Of a DNA stretch of 64,000 bases, positions 24,795 through 33,871 are shown in pieces. The notes beneath the pieces were generated by a model that worked only from the letters and a program-made list of their open reading frames with translations, was not told where the DNA came from and searched no databases. The DNA is from Hymenobacter sp. 15J16-1T3B (GTDB lineage: Bacteria > Bacteroidota > Bacteroidia > Cytophagales > Hymenobacteraceae). Position 1 is the stretch's first letter. Every line of letters begins with the position of its first letter. Location of the stretch: assembly GCF_020711235.1 (NCBI RefSeq), contig NZ_JAJFAV010000011.1, positions 124,001 through 188,000 on the forward strand. The letters are read 5' to 3'. The position numbers were made by a program, and so were the translations under genes.

Positions 24795-26024
24795 ATGATG
24801 CGTCCGCTCTTGCTGCTTGCCCTGTGCTACCTCGGAATTGCCGGCCCGGCCAGGGCCCAGAAGCAGCCCGTGCCCTGGCGCATCGACTTTGCCGGCCTCT
24901 ACCAGCCCAACCGCCCCAGCATCGACGCCCGACGTGAGGGCCCGGACAGCCTGCGCCTGTTCGTGCGCTTTCCGGCCGGCACCACGCCGCGGGCCGACCA
25001 GCACCTGCGCGTGTTCACCTGGAGCAGCTACGAAGCGCGCCGCCCAGGCTGGCAGGACGACCTCGGCCCTTTCGGCCAGACCAGCCGGGGCAACGACGTG
25101 ACGGTAAGCTTCTGCGTGCCCTTGGCCCCCTTAGCCACTGCCTCGGTGCTGGCCGTGGGCTCCCTCGAAGCCGTTGCCGACGCGCCCGAAGCCTCGGCCT
25201 GGCTGCCGCTGACGGCCGAGCTGCGCCGCCGGCCCTTCGTGCTGGCCGACTCGGCCGGCCGGCCGCTGCTACGCCGCTACCTGCGCGCCGGCGAAACGGT
25301 GCGCCTGGATATCGACGGCACCACCGCCGCCGTGCTCACGCTGCGCCGCTTTCCGCACGACTTCAGCCCCGCCCTGCCCCCGCACACCGACCCGGCGGGG
25401 CAGCGCCCTGCCCCGCGTACCCTCAGCGCTACTTCGGTACAAACGTTGGTGGCCGATCAGCCCATCCGCTTCGCCGAGCCCGGCCTCTACACCCTGCAGC
25501 TTGGCGACGCGCCGCCGCTGGGTGTGCTGGTGCAGCCCGGCAGCTTTCCCGACGTCACCACCGCGCCCGAGCTGATCGAGCCGCTGCGCTACCTGACCAC
25601 TTCCGCGGAGCGCGAGCAGCTGGCGCGGGCCGAAGCGCCCAAGCGCGCCGTCGATGAGTTCTGGCTGCGGGCGGCCGGCGGCGAACAGAGCGTGGCCCGG
25701 GTACTCATCCGCGACTTTTACGGCCGCGTGGCCGCGGCCAACCGCCTCTTCACCGCCCACAAGCCCGGCTGGATGACCGACCGCGGCCTGCTCTACGTGG
25801 TGCTCGGCCCGCCCGACCGCGTGGAGCGCTCCGCCACGGCCGAGCGGTGGGAGTACCTGGGCGCCGAACGGGCCGGTACTTACACGTTCCGGCCCAAACC
25901 GAGTACCTTTGCCCCTGATACCTACGAATTGGTGCGTCGGCCTGAGTACGAATGGCTTTGGATGCGCGCCGTGCAACAATGGAGAACCGGCAAGAACGCC
26001 CCCGCCCCGCGGGCCGGCCGCTGA
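24795..26024 (+). CDS. GWxTD domain-containing secreted protein
   Basis: A 409-residue exported protein: signal peptide MMRPLLLLALCYLGIAGPARAQ, a strand-rich N-terminal part (~25-270), and a C-terminal GWxTD domain (~290-385) with AHKPGWMTDRGLLYVVLGPPDRVE and the downstream EYLWMRAV. The GWxTD domain is found in Bacteroidota and Acidobacteria exported proteins of unknown function. The start is 4 bases before the second ATG-like Met (MM). It follows a terminator, so it begins a unit; the next gene starts inside its last 46 bases in another frame. Confidence 0.88.
   Translation: MMRPLLLLALCYLGIAGPARAQKQPVPWRIDFAGLYQPNRPSIDARREGPDSLRLFVRFPAGTTPRADQHLRVFTWSSYEARRPGWQDDLGPFGQTSRGNDVTVSFCVPLAPLATASVLAVGSLEAVADAPEASAWLPLTAELRRRPFVLADSAGRPLLRRYLRAGETVRLDIDGTTAAVLTLRRFPHDFSPALPPHTDPAGQRPAPRTLSATSVQTLVADQPIRFAEPGLYTLQLGDAPPLGVLVQPGSFPDVTTAPELIEPLRYLTTSAEREQLARAEAPKRAVDEFWLRAAGGEQSVARVLIRDFYGRVAAANRLFTAHKPGWMTDRGLLYVVLGPPDRVERSATAERWEYLGAERAGTYTFRPKPSTFAPDTYELVRRPEYEWLWMRAVQQWRTGKNAPAPRAGR
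25904..25911 (+). promoter_or_regulatory. Internal -7 element TACCTTTG
   Basis: Perfect TAnnTTTG inside the 3' end of the GWxTD gene, 67 bases before the methyltransferase ATG; could give that gene its own transcript. Confidence 0.4.
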
Positions 26025-26827
26025 ATGAGCGCCGCCCCGACTACAAGAAATACCCGCCGCGCCAGGCCCAGGACCGCAGCATCGAAATGGTGTTCGGCCT
26101 GCGCCCCATCATGGAGGCGCTGCAGGCCGGCAAGACGCTGGAGAAAATCTACCTGCTGAAGGGTGCCAAAAACACCATCGTCAGCGACATCAGCGCCCTG
26201 GCCCGCGCCGCCGGCACGCCCATTTCGCTGGTGCCCAACGAGAAGCTTGACAACCTCACCCGCAAAAACCACCAGGGTGCCGTCGCCTTCCTCTCCCCTA
26301 TCGACTACGCCCCGCTGGACAACATCCTGCCGACGCTGTTCGAACAGGGCAAAAGCCCGCTCATTCTGCTGCTCGACCGCATCACCGACGTGCGCAACTT
26401 CGGCGCCATTGCCCGCTCCGCGGAGTGCCTCGGCGTCGACGCCATCGTGGTGCCCACGCACGGCGCAGCCCAGATGAATGGCGACGCGCTGAAGACCTCC
26501 GCCGGCGCGCTGACCCGCGTGCCCGTCTGCCGCGAGTCGAACCTGCACGCTACCCTGCGCCGCCTCAAAGACTCGGGCCTGCAGGTAGTAGCCTGTACCG
26601 AAAAAGGCAACGAGACGCTGGAAAAAGCCTCCATCGACATGACCGGCCCGCTCGTTGTGGTAATGGGCAGCGAGGAAGACGGCATCAGCCCCGAGCTGCA
26701 GGAGCTGGCCGACGCCCGCATCCGCATCCCGATGATCGGGCAAATCGGCTCCCTGAACGTGTCGGTAGCCAGTGGCATCCTGCTCTACGAAGTGCTGCGC
26801 CAGCGCCTCGTAACGCCGCAGGAGTAG
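25979..26827 (+). CDS. rlmB: TrmH/SpoU-family 2'-O-methyltransferase (RlmB-like)
   Basis: A 282-residue SPOUT-class RNA methyltransferase that uses S-adenosylmethionine to methylate a ribose, most likely G2251 of 23S rRNA. After a basic, Arg/Pro-rich N-terminal tail come the substrate-binding domain (VFGLRPIMEALQAG, KIYLLKGAKN) and the knotted catalytic domain: motif 1 DVRNFGAIARSAECLGVDAIV, motif 2 VVVMGSEEDGIS, motif 3 IPMIGQIGSLNVSVASGILLYEV. The start MENRQERPRPAG is the second in-frame Met, 27 bases after the first; both lie within the end of the GWxTD gene. Assignment to RlmB rather than TrmH (tRNA) rests on the N-terminal L30e-like domain. Confidence 0.9.
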   Translation: MENRQERPRPAGRPLNERRPDYKKYPPRQAQDRSIEMVFGLRPIMEALQAGKTLEKIYLLKGAKNTIVSDISALARAAGTPISLVPNEKLDNLTRKNHQGAVAFLSPIDYAPLDNILPTLFEQGKSPLILLLDRITDVRNFGAIARSAECLGVDAIVVPTHGAAQMNGDALKTSAGALTRVPVCRESNLHATLRRLKDSGLQVVACTEKGNETLEKASIDMTGPLVVVMGSEEDGISPELQELADARIRIPMIGQIGSLNVSVASGILLYEVLRQRLVTPQE

Positions 26828-26845
26828 TAGCGCCGAAAAAAGCCT

Positions 26846-27012
26846 GTCATCCTGAGCGCAGCGAAGGACCTTCCTCGCACCTTGCACCGCCGGTTAATAC
26901 CAAGCGCCAACGCAAGTCAATAAAAAAGCGCAACCACTACTTTTCAGGTAGTGGTTGCGCTTTTTCGTTTGTGCAGGGTACGGGGAGGGTCCTTCGCTAC
27001 GCTCAGGATGAC
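26846..27012. repeat. Inverted pair of REP-like sequences around a terminator
   Basis: GTCATCCTGAGCGCAGCGAAGGACC at 26846-26870 reappears inverted at 26988-27012 with one change (24 of 25). The pair encloses the hairpin at 26922-26965. The core GTCATnnnGAGCGCAGCnGARG is shared with the pair at 34414-34536. Confidence 0.8.
26922..26965. terminator. Bidirectional terminator between rlmB and the guanylyltransferase gene
   Basis: AAAAAGCGCAACCACTAC and its exact reverse complement flank a 7-base loop (TTTTCAG); T/A-runs on both ends serve the two convergent genes. Confidence 0.9.
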
Positions 27013-27030
27013 CGGGCTTTCCGCACAGCT

Positions 27031-28116
27031 TTAGTTATAGCCGCTACCCTTCTTCGACTTTACGTCGGCCACGAACTCCTTCACGCGCTGCTCCTCGGTG
27101 CGCTTGCAGATCAGCAGCACGTTGTCGTACTCGGCCACGATGTAGCCTTCCAGGCCCTGCACCACCACGAGGCGCTCTGAGGGCGTTTTAATCACGCACT
27201 CCTTGGTGTCGTAGAGCATGGCGTCGCCGTCGATGACGTTGTTGTGCTCGTCGCGGCGGCCCATGCGGTGCAGCGAGTCCCAAGTGCCCAGGTCGCTCCA
27301 GCCAAAGTCGGCGGGCAGCACGTACACGTTGTCGGCCTTTTCCATCACCCCGTAGTCGATGCTGATGTTGCGGCAACGCGAGTAGGCTTCGTCGATAAAC
27401 GAGGCTTCCTGCGGCGTGCCCAGCTGCTCGGTGCCCTCGTCAAACACCTCGGCAATGTCGGAGAGGTACTGGTGGAAGGCGCGCACGATGACGTCGGCGC
27501 GCCACACGAATAGGCCGGAGTTCCAGAGGAAGTCGCCGCTGTCGACGAACATCTGCGCCAGCTCCAGGTTGGGTTTCTCGGTGAATGTCTTGACCTTGCG
27601 CAGGTGGGTGTCGCCGAGTTTCTGCTCGTCGATGAACTGAATGTAGCCGTAGCCGGTGTCGGGGCGCGAGGGCTGAATGCCGAGCGTAATCAGCACATCA
27701 TTCTGCTGCGCGGCGCTGACGGCTTGGCGAATCACGTCCTGAAACACATCCTCCTTGAGCACGGCGTGGTCGGCGGGCGTCACGATGATGGTGGCCTGCG
27801 GGTCGCGCTGCGCGATGCGGTAGCTGGCGTAGGCAATGCAGGGCGCGGTGTTGCGGCCGATGGGCTCCCCCAGGATCTGGTCGGGCTGCAATTCGGGCAA
27901 ATGCTGCTGCACCAGTTCGGTGTAGTCGCGGTTGGTCACCACAAACACGTTTTCGGGCGGGCAGATGCCAGCGAAGCGGTCCACCGTCAGGCGCAGCATG
28001 GATTTGCCCACGCCCAGCACGTCGTGGAACTGCTTGGGATTGTTGGTGCGGCTAAAGGGCCAGAAACGGCTACCGATGCCGCCGGCCATGACCACGAGGT
28101 ACGTATTCTGATTCAT
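27031..28116 (-). CDS. manC: Mannose-1-phosphate guanylyltransferase
   Basis: A 361-residue nucleotidyltransferase making GDP-mannose from mannose-1-phosphate and GTP. The N-terminal signature MAGGIGSRFWPFSRTNNPKQF is the pyrophosphorylase motif, followed by GEPIGRNTAPCIAYAS, VTPADHAVL, TFTEKPNLELA, FLWNSGLFVW and ADFGWSDLGTWDSL. It lacks the phosphomannose-isomerase half found in bifunctional ManC, so it is the short type common in Bacteroidota. Start MNQNTYLVV is used because the longer frame's N-terminus is not family-like; a perfect minus-strand TACCTTTG lies 71 bases upstream. GDP-mannose feeds envelope polysaccharide, fucose/rhamnose and possibly the O-mannosylation suggested by the DUF2723 gene. 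Confidence 0.95.
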   Translation of the reverse strand: MNQNTYLVVMAGGIGSRFWPFSRTNNPKQFHDVLGVGKSMLRLTVDRFAGICPPENVFVVTNRDYTELVQQHLPELQPDQILGEPIGRNTAPCIAYASYRIAQRDPQATIIVTPADHAVLKEDVFQDVIRQAVSAAQQNDVLITLGIQPSRPDTGYGYIQFIDEQKLGDTHLRKVKTFTEKPNLELAQMFVDSGDFLWNSGLFVWRADVIVRAFHQYLSDIAEVFDEGTEQLGTPQEASFIDEAYSRCRNISIDYGVMEKADNVYVLPADFGWSDLGTWDSLHRMGRRDEHNNVIDGDAMLYDTKECVIKTPSERLVVVQGLEGYIVAEYDNVLLICKRTEEQRVKEFVADVKSKKGSGYN

Positions 28117-28186
28117 CAGGAAGGGAGTAACAAAAGCCCGGCGCGGCACCGTGGTAGGGGAAAAAGTCCGCGCCGTTGGGGACCGG

Positions 28187-28194
28187 CAAAGGTA
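28187..28194 (-). promoter_or_regulatory. -7 element TACCTTTG of the guanylyltransferase gene
   Basis: Perfect TAnnTTTG on the minus strand (CAAAGGTA on plus), 71 bases before the ATG. Confidence 0.5.
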
Positions 28195-28204
28195 AGGGAT
28201 TCGC

Positions 28205-29176
28205 TTAGACCAGCCCCTCGCGCAGCAAATCGTGCAGGTGGATAAAGCCCTGAAAACGGCCTGCTTCCGTCACCACCAGCTGGGTGATGTTGCGCGCCTG
28301 CATGCGCGCCAGCGCCTCGGCCGCAAACTCTTCCACCTCGATGGTAACCGGCCCGGGCGTCATGATGGCGTGGGCCCGCACCTCGCCGAGGCGCTCCGGC
28401 TCGAAGTTGGTGAGCATGCGGCGCAGGTCGCCGTCGGTGATAATGCCCTGCAGCTGACCGGCGCCGTCGAGCACGGCGGTAGCGCCGAGGCGTTTGCCGC
28501 TGATTTCCAGAATTATTTCGCGCAGCCCGGCGTTATCCAAGACTTGCGGTACCTGGTTTTGCCGGCTCAGGTCGCCCACCTTCAGGTAGAGCTTTTTGCC
28601 GAGCGTGCCGCCCGGGTGCAGGGAGGCAAAGTCGCGGGACGTGAAGCCGCGCGACTCCAGCAAGGCCACGGCCAGCGCGTCGCCCAGGGCCAGGGCGGCG
28701 GTGGTGCTGGTGGTGGGTGCCAGGTTGTGCGGGCAGGCCTCGCGCTCTACCGGGGCGTGCAGCACGTAGTCGGCCTGCTTGGCCAGGTAGGAGTCTTTGT
28801 TCGACACCAGCGCGGCCATGGGCACCTGCTTGCGGCGCAGCAGCGGCACCAGCACCTTGATTTCGGGCGTGTCGCCCGACTTGCTGATGCAGATGACGAA
28901 GTCGCCTTCCTGAATCATACCCAGGTCGCCGTGAATGGCGTCGGCCGCGTGCATGAAGAGGGCGGGCGTGCCGGTGGAGTTGAAGGTGGCCACCATCTTG
29001 CCGGCGATGTGCGCACTCTTGCCGATGCCGGTAACGACTACGCGCCCGCGCAGTCCCAAAATGGCACCGACGCAGTCTTGAAAATCTCCGGTTTGGCTTA
29101 TAGCTTCGGCGACTCCCCGAATGGCCTCTGCTTCTTGCAGAAGCACATTTTTTCCAATGGAATTGACGTCCGTCAA
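28205..29176 (-). CDS. kdsD: D-arabinose 5-phosphate isomerase (KdsD/KpsF family)
   Basis: A 323-residue SIS-CBS protein converting ribulose-5-phosphate to arabinose-5-phosphate, the first step to Kdo for lipopolysaccharide. SIS domain (~residues 20-200): VVVTGIGKSAHIAGKMVATFNSTGTPALF, HGDLGMI, ISKSGDTPEI, and APTTSTTAALALGDALAVALL; two CBS domains follow (~205-320), with ITDGDLRRML. The open frame extends to an ATG 105 bases upstream that overlaps recQ, but the extra residues are unlike the family. TTG 29176 is chosen: it gives the family length (~325) and lies 5 bases after a TAGATTGA element, the near-leaderless pattern seen elsewhere here. It diverges from recQ. Confidence 0.9.
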   Translation of the reverse strand: MTDVNSIGKNVLLQEAEAIRGVAEAISQTGDFQDCVGAILGLRGRVVVTGIGKSAHIAGKMVATFNSTGTPALFMHAADAIHGDLGMIQEGDFVICISKSGDTPEIKVLVPLLRRKQVPMAALVSNKDSYLAKQADYVLHAPVEREACPHNLAPTTSTTAALALGDALAVALLESRGFTSRDFASLHPGGTLGKKLYLKVGDLSRQNQVPQVLDNAGLREIILEISGKRLGATAVLDGAGQLQGIITDGDLRRMLTNFEPERLGEVRAHAIMTPGPVTIEVEEFAAEALARMQARNITQLVVTEAGRFQGFIHLHDLLREGLV

Positions 29177-29181
29177 CGGTT

Positions 29182-29189
29182 TCAATCTA
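29182..29189 (-). promoter_or_regulatory. -7-like element TAGATTGA 5 bases before the kdsD TTG
   Basis: Minus-strand TAGATTGA fits TAnnTTnn; supports the TTG start and a leaderless transcript. Confidence 0.35.
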
Positions 29190-29265
29190 AATTTGTCTAG
29201 ATTGAGCAGTAAACCCCGTACGTAGTTTTCGCCTGGTTTACCCTTTTGCTCAGAGAGGAAGTACG

Positions 29266-31497
29266 ATGTCAGAAGCAGCAAATACAGCAGAACTTGCAGC
29301 GCCCGTCAAACGGGCTGCGAAGCCCGTCGGGGCTGATCTGAAGGCCAAGTTAAAGGAAGTTTTTGGCTACGGTCAGTTCCGCGGTACGCAGGAAGCCATC
29401 ATCCAGAACGTCATCGAAGGCCACAACACCTTCGTGATTATGCCCACGGGCGCGGGTAAGTCGCTGTGCTACCAGCTGCCGGCGCTGGTCTTGCCGGGCA
29501 CGGCCATCGTCATCTCGCCGCTGATTGCCTTGATGAAAAACCAGGTCGACCAGCTCAACGCCTTCGGGGTGAATGCGCAGGTGATGAACTCCACGCTGAC
29601 CAAGACCGAGGCCAACAAGGTCAAGCGCGACGTCATCAACGGGGACGTGAAGCTGCTCTACGTGGCGCCCGAGTCGCTGACGAAGGAAGAGACGCTGGAC
29701 TTTCTGCAGAAGGCGACTATTTCCTTCGTGGCCATCGACGAGGCGCACTGCATCTCGGAGTGGGGCCACGACTTCCGGCCGGAGTACCGCCGCATCCGCG
29801 GCATCATCGACGACATCGGCGCCAACGTGCCGATTATTGCCCTCACGGCCACGGCCACGCCCAAGGTGCAGCTGGACATCCAGAAAAACCTGCAGATGGA
29901 CGACGCCTCGGTGTTCAAGTCGTCGTTTAACCGCACCAACCTGTATTACGAGGTGCGGCCCAAGCACCAGACCAAGAAGGCCCTGATTCAGTTCGTGAAG
30001 ACGATGAAGGGGCAGGCGGGCATCGTGTACTGCCTGTCGCGGAAGAAGGTGGAGGAAATTGCCGAGCTGTTGCGCGTCAACGACGTGAAGGCCCTGCCCT
30101 ACCACGCCGGCCTCGACCCGCAGACGCGCATGCACAACCAGGACGCGTTCCTCAACGAAGAGTGCGACGTTATTGTGGCCACCATTGCCTTCGGCATGGG
30201 CATCGACAAGCCGGACGTGCGCTTCGTGATTCACTACGACACGCCGAAGTCCATCGAGGGCTACTACCAGGAAACCGGCCGCGCCGGTCGCGACGGGCTC
30301 GACGGCCACTGCCTGATGTTCTACAGCTACGACGACATCGTGAAGCTGGAGAAATTCAACAAGGACAAGCCGGTAACCGAGCGCGACAACTCCAAGCTGC
30401 TGCTGCAGGAAATGGCCAACTACGCCGATTCGGCGGTGTGCCGGCGCAAGCAGCTGCTGCACTACTTCGGCGAGGTGTACGAAAAGGACTGCGGCTTCTG
30501 CGACAACTGCCGCCACCCGCGCGAGAAGTTCGAGGCCAAGGAATACGTGAAGCTAGCTTTGCAAGCGGTGGTGCAGACGGAGCAGCGCTTCGGCATCGAG
30601 CACCTGACGGCTGTGCTCACAGGCATGACCAACCCGCACGTGGAAAGCTACGGCCACGACCAGCTGCCGGTGTACGGCGCGGGCAAGGACCGCGACATTG
30701 CCTTCTGGCACTCCGTCATCCGCCAGTGCATGATCAGCGGCTTTTTGGGCAAGGACATCGAGAACTTCGGCGTCATCAAGATCTGCGACAAGGGCGAGGC
30801 CTTCCTCGCGGAGCCCTTCAACCTGAAATTCTCCAAGGACCACAACTACGAGGAGGAAGTGCAGCAGGAGGAGCAGAAAGAGGAAGTGCAGCAGTCGGCC
30901 GGGCACGACGCGGCCCTGTTCGACATGCTCAAGGCCCTGCGCAAGAAGCTGGCGACGCAGAAAAACCTGCCGCCCTACGTGCTCTTCCAGGACCCCTCGC
31001 TGAAGGAAATGGCCACCACCTTCCCCGTGAAGATGGAGGACTTGGCGCACGTTTCGGGCGTGGGCCAGGGCAAGGCGCAGAAGTTCGGCGGTCCGTTCCT
31101 GGAGCTGATCAAGAAGTACGTGGCCGAAAACGACATTGAAACCGCCGCCGACGTGGTGGTAAAATCGGCCGTCAACAAGTCCAAGATCAAGATTTACATC
31201 ATTCAGCAGATCGACAAGAAGATGGACTTGGAGGAAATTGCTTCCTCCAAGGGCATCGACATGCGGGAGCTGATGGAGGAAATCGAGCACATCTGCTACT
31301 CTGGCACCAAGCTCAACCTGGACTACTACATCAACTCGGTGCTCGACGAGGACCGGCAGGACGAAATCTACGACTACTTCATGTCGGCCACCACCGACAA
31401 CATCGCCGTGGCGCTGAAGGAGTTGGGGACCGACGACTACACCGAGGAAGATTTGCGCCTGATGCGCATCAAGTTCCTGAGCGAAGTAGCCAACTAA
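29266..31497 (+). CDS. recQ: ATP-dependent DNA helicase RecQ
   Basis: A 743-residue 3'-5' helicase for recombination and fork repair. Order: N-terminal helicase with [11 protein letters not shown] and Walker [11 protein letters not shown] (~residues 60-70), [22 protein letters not shown] (DEAH box plus aromatic loop), SAT-type LTATATP, second RecA lobe with [18 protein letters not shown] and [12 protein letters not shown]; the zinc site [12 protein letters not shown]...[10 protein letters not shown] winged helix; HRDC ([22 protein letters not shown]); and a C-terminal HTH_40-type region (~640-743). It is about 130 residues longer than E. coli RecQ, as in other Bacteroidota. Unusually for this genome, AGAGGAAG 6 bases before the ATG looks like a real Shine-Dalgarno site. 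Confidence 0.97.
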   Translation: MSEAANTAELAAPVKRAAKPVGADLKAKLKEVFGYGQFRGTQEAIIQNVIEGHNTFVIMPTGAGKSLCYQLPALVLPGTAIVISPLIALMKNQVDQLNAFGVNAQVMNSTLTKTEANKVKRDVINGDVKLLYVAPESLTKEETLDFLQKATISFVAIDEAHCISEWGHDFRPEYRRIRGIIDDIGANVPIIALTATATPKVQLDIQKNLQMDDASVFKSSFNRTNLYYEVRPKHQTKKALIQFVKTMKGQAGIVYCLSRKKVEEIAELLRVNDVKALPYHAGLDPQTRMHNQDAFLNEECDVIVATIAFGMGIDKPDVRFVIHYDTPKSIEGYYQETGRAGRDGLDGHCLMFYSYDDIVKLEKFNKDKPVTERDNSKLLLQEMANYADSAVCRRKQLLHYFGEVYEKDCGFCDNCRHPREKFEAKEYVKLALQAVVQTEQRFGIEHLTAVLTGMTNPHVESYGHDQLPVYGAGKDRDIAFWHSVIRQCMISGFLGKDIENFGVIKICDKGEAFLAEPFNLKFSKDHNYEEEVQQEEQKEEVQQSAGHDAALFDMLKALRKKLATQKNLPPYVLFQDPSLKEMATTFPVKMEDLAHVSGVGQGKAQKFGGPFLELIKKYVAENDIETAADVVVKSAVNKSKIKIYIIQQIDKKMDLEEIASSKGIDMRELMEEIEHICYSGTKLNLDYYINSVLDEDRQDEIYDYFMSATTDNIAVALKELGTDDYTEEDLRLMRIKFLSEVAN

Positions 31498-31524
31498 GAC
31501 AGCGTTGCAGGCGCTAGGCTTGCC

Positions 31525-31558
31525 CAGCGGCCGTCCCGGATACCCGGGGCGGCCGCTG
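31525..31558 (+). terminator. Hairpin after recQ
   Basis: CAGCGGCCG at 31525-31533 pairs with CGGCCGCTG at 31550-31558, with further CCCGG/CCGGG pairing inside; no T-run follows. Confidence 0.5.
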
Positions 31559-31648
31559 ACGTTTGGGGCCGGTGCTGCCGGGTGAAGCTGCAACCTTTTG
31601 CCCTTACATTCACCTTTCGGTTTCTCTGATCCATTACCCTTCCCACGC

Positions 31649-33718
31649 ATGATTCAACTTTTCCTGCCGGCGCCGCTGCGTAGCGCGGCGGCCCTGCTGA
31701 CGCTGGCCGCCCTGGCTTCGCCGGCCATGGCGCAAAACCCGCTGTTTCCGGCGTTCAACCAGCCGATTGCCTTCCAGAAGGTCACCAAGGCCGACATAAA
31801 ACAGGCCACGGACCAGGCCATCAGCAACACCAAGTCGACGCTGACGGCCATTTACCAGGTGCCCACGGGTAAGCGCACCTTCGCCAACACCATGCTGGCG
31901 CTGGACAACCTGGACGACAACCTCAACCGCGTCGGCGGGCCCATCAGCATCCTCTTCAACGCCAGCCCCGACTCGGCGGTGCGCAACGAGGCCCAGCGCA
32001 GCCTGGCCCGCTTCAGCAAGTACGGCAACGAATTGGAGCTCGACGAGCAGCTGTACAAGGCCGTGAAGGACTACTCGCAGACCAAGGAAGCGCAGGCGCT
32101 GACCGGGGCCCGCAAGAAATTCCTGACCGAAGCAGTAGAAGACTACGAGCGCAACGGCTTCGCCCTAACGCCCGAGAAGCGCAAGGAGCTGCAGCAGATC
32201 AACGACAAAATCGGGGACCTGAGCCTGGCCTTCGGCGCCAACATTGCCAAGGACCGCGGCTACCTGCTGGTGAGCGAGGCGGACCTGAAGGGCCTGCCCG
32301 ACGACTACATCAAGAGCCGGCCCAAGGAAGGTGCGCAGTACAAGATTACCCTGGACGGCCCGGCGTACTCCACGTTTATGAAGTACGCGCAGTCGGATGC
32401 CCTGCGCAAGCAGCTGTACGTGAAGTACAACAACCGCGCGGCCGACACCAACCTGGACGTGCTCAAGCAGCTGCTGCAGGAGCGCCAGAAGAAGGCTCAG
32501 CTGCTCGGCTACAAAACCTATGCGGCCTACCAGACCAGCAGCCGCATGGCCAAGAACCCCGAAACCGTGTGGGCCTTCGAAACCAAGCTGGTGGACCGCG
32601 TGAAGCAGAAAAGCCAGCAGGACCTCGACGAGCTGCTGACCGTGAAGCGCGCCTACCTCAAGGACAACTCGGTGACGACCATTGCCCCGTGGGAGTCCTC
32701 GTTCTACAACAACCTGCTGATGACCAACAAGTACCAGCTCGACGCCGAAAAGGTGCGGGAGTACTTTGAAGTCAACAACGTGGTCAGCGGCCTGTTCCAG
32801 ACCACGCAGTCGTTGTTCGGGCTGAAGTTCAACGAAGTGAAGGGCGGCTCGGTGTGGCACCAGGATGCGCGCATGTTTGAGGTGCAGCGCGACGGAAAGC
32901 TCATCGGCCGCTTTTACATCGACCTGTTTCCGCGCGACAACAAATACACCCACGCCGCCTGCTTCACGGTGAGCAAAGGCAAGCAGACGCCCAAAGGCTA
33001 CCAGCTGCCCACGGCCGTGCTGCTGTGCAATTTCAACGCCCCCACCCCGGGCAAGCCCGCGCTGATGTCGCACAGCCAGGTGGTGACCTTCTTCCACGAG
33101 TTTGGCCACGTGATGCACAACCTGCTGACCACGGCCGAGCTGTCGGGCCAGTCGGGCACCAGCGTGAAGCGCGACTTCGTGGAGGCCCCTTCGCAGATTC
33201 TGGAAAACTGGGCCTGGAACTACGACGCGCTGAAGACCTTCGCCAAGCGCTACCAGTCCGCCGAGGTGCTGCCCAAAGCCCTGTACGACAAGATGTGGGC
33301 CGCCCGCAACGTGGGCTCGGGCATTGCCGCCTCGCAGCAGATTCTCTACGGCACGCTCGACATGACCCTGCACGACAAGTTCGACCCGAACGGCGCGGAG
33401 ACGACCACCGACGTGCTCAAGCGCCTGCAAAACCAGATTACGCCCTTCGCCTACCTCGACGGCACCAACATGCAGGCCGCTTTCGGCCACCTGACGGGCT
33501 ACGGCGCGGGCTACTACGGCTACATGTGGTCGAAGGTCTACGCCGAGGACATGTTCTCCATCTTCGAGAAAAACGGCATCATGGACCAGAAAACCGGCCT
33601 GCGCTACCGCGACCTGGTGCTGGCCAAGGGCGGCACCGATGACGAGTACAACCTGGTGAAAAGCTTCCTCGGCCGAGAACCGAACCAGGAAGCCTTCTTC
33701 AAGTCGCTGGGCCTGTAA
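31649..33718 (+). CDS. M3-family metallopeptidase (peptidyl-dipeptidase Dcp / oligopeptidase type), secreted
   Basis: A 689-residue zinc peptidase with a signal peptide (MIQLFLPAPLRSAAALLTLAALASPAMAQ). The thimet-oligopeptidase fold is helical; the active site is FFHEFGHVMHNL (HExxH) with the third zinc ligand in SQILENWAW about 25 residues downstream, and the substrate loop near GYGAGYYGYMWSKVYAEDMFSIF. M3 enzymes of this branch remove dipeptides or cut short peptides of up to about 20 residues. Being exported, it should act on peptides in the periplasm, which is notable given the peptide transporter in this window, but there is no direct link. It follows recQ after a hairpin and ends in a terminator. 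Confidence 0.93.
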   Translation: MIQLFLPAPLRSAAALLTLAALASPAMAQNPLFPAFNQPIAFQKVTKADIKQATDQAISNTKSTLTAIYQVPTGKRTFANTMLALDNLDDNLNRVGGPISILFNASPDSAVRNEAQRSLARFSKYGNELELDEQLYKAVKDYSQTKEAQALTGARKKFLTEAVEDYERNGFALTPEKRKELQQINDKIGDLSLAFGANIAKDRGYLLVSEADLKGLPDDYIKSRPKEGAQYKITLDGPAYSTFMKYAQSDALRKQLYVKYNNRAADTNLDVLKQLLQERQKKAQLLGYKTYAAYQTSSRMAKNPETVWAFETKLVDRVKQKSQQDLDELLTVKRAYLKDNSVTTIAPWESSFYNNLLMTNKYQLDAEKVREYFEVNNVVSGLFQTTQSLFGLKFNEVKGGSVWHQDARMFEVQRDGKLIGRFYIDLFPRDNKYTHAACFTVSKGKQTPKGYQLPTAVLLCNFNAPTPGKPALMSHSQVVTFFHEFGHVMHNLLTTAELSGQSGTSVKRDFVEAPSQILENWAWNYDALKTFAKRYQSAEVLPKALYDKMWAARNVGSGIAASQQILYGTLDMTLHDKFDPNGAETTTDVLKRLQNQITPFAYLDGTNMQAAFGHLTGYGAGYYGYMWSKVYAEDMFSIFEKNGIMDQKTGLRYRDLVLAKGGTDDEYNLVKSFLGREPNQEAFFKSLGL

Positions 33719-33737
33719 CCAGGCAGCAGCTTGCCCT

Positions 33738-33773
33738 AAAAAAGCCCGCGGCCGATTGGCTGCGGGCTTTTTT
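33738..33773 (+). terminator. Terminator after the M3 peptidase gene
   Basis: AAAAAAGCCCGC and GCGGGCTTTTTT flank an inner GCC/GGC stem; good T-run. Confidence 0.9.
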
Positions 33774-33860
33774 GTGGCTACGCCGGGCCTTGCAAAGCAC
33801 CTGATGGGGCTGTTGCCAATTAGTGCGCGGCCCCTACTTTCGCTCGACACGCCAAATGAG

Positions 33861-33868
33861 TACCTTCC
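33861..33868 (+). promoter_or_regulatory. -7-like element TACCTTCC 3 bases before the start
   Basis: Fits TAnnTTnn and ends 3 bases before the ATG at 33872; leaderless-type arrangement. Confidence 0.4.
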
Positions 33869-33871
33869 GCC

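Noticed and set aside
26828-27030. Possible small RNA around the 26.9 kb hairpin
   Set aside because: The hairpin is fully explained as a bidirectional terminator between two convergent genes with flanking REP-like copies; no promoter seen.
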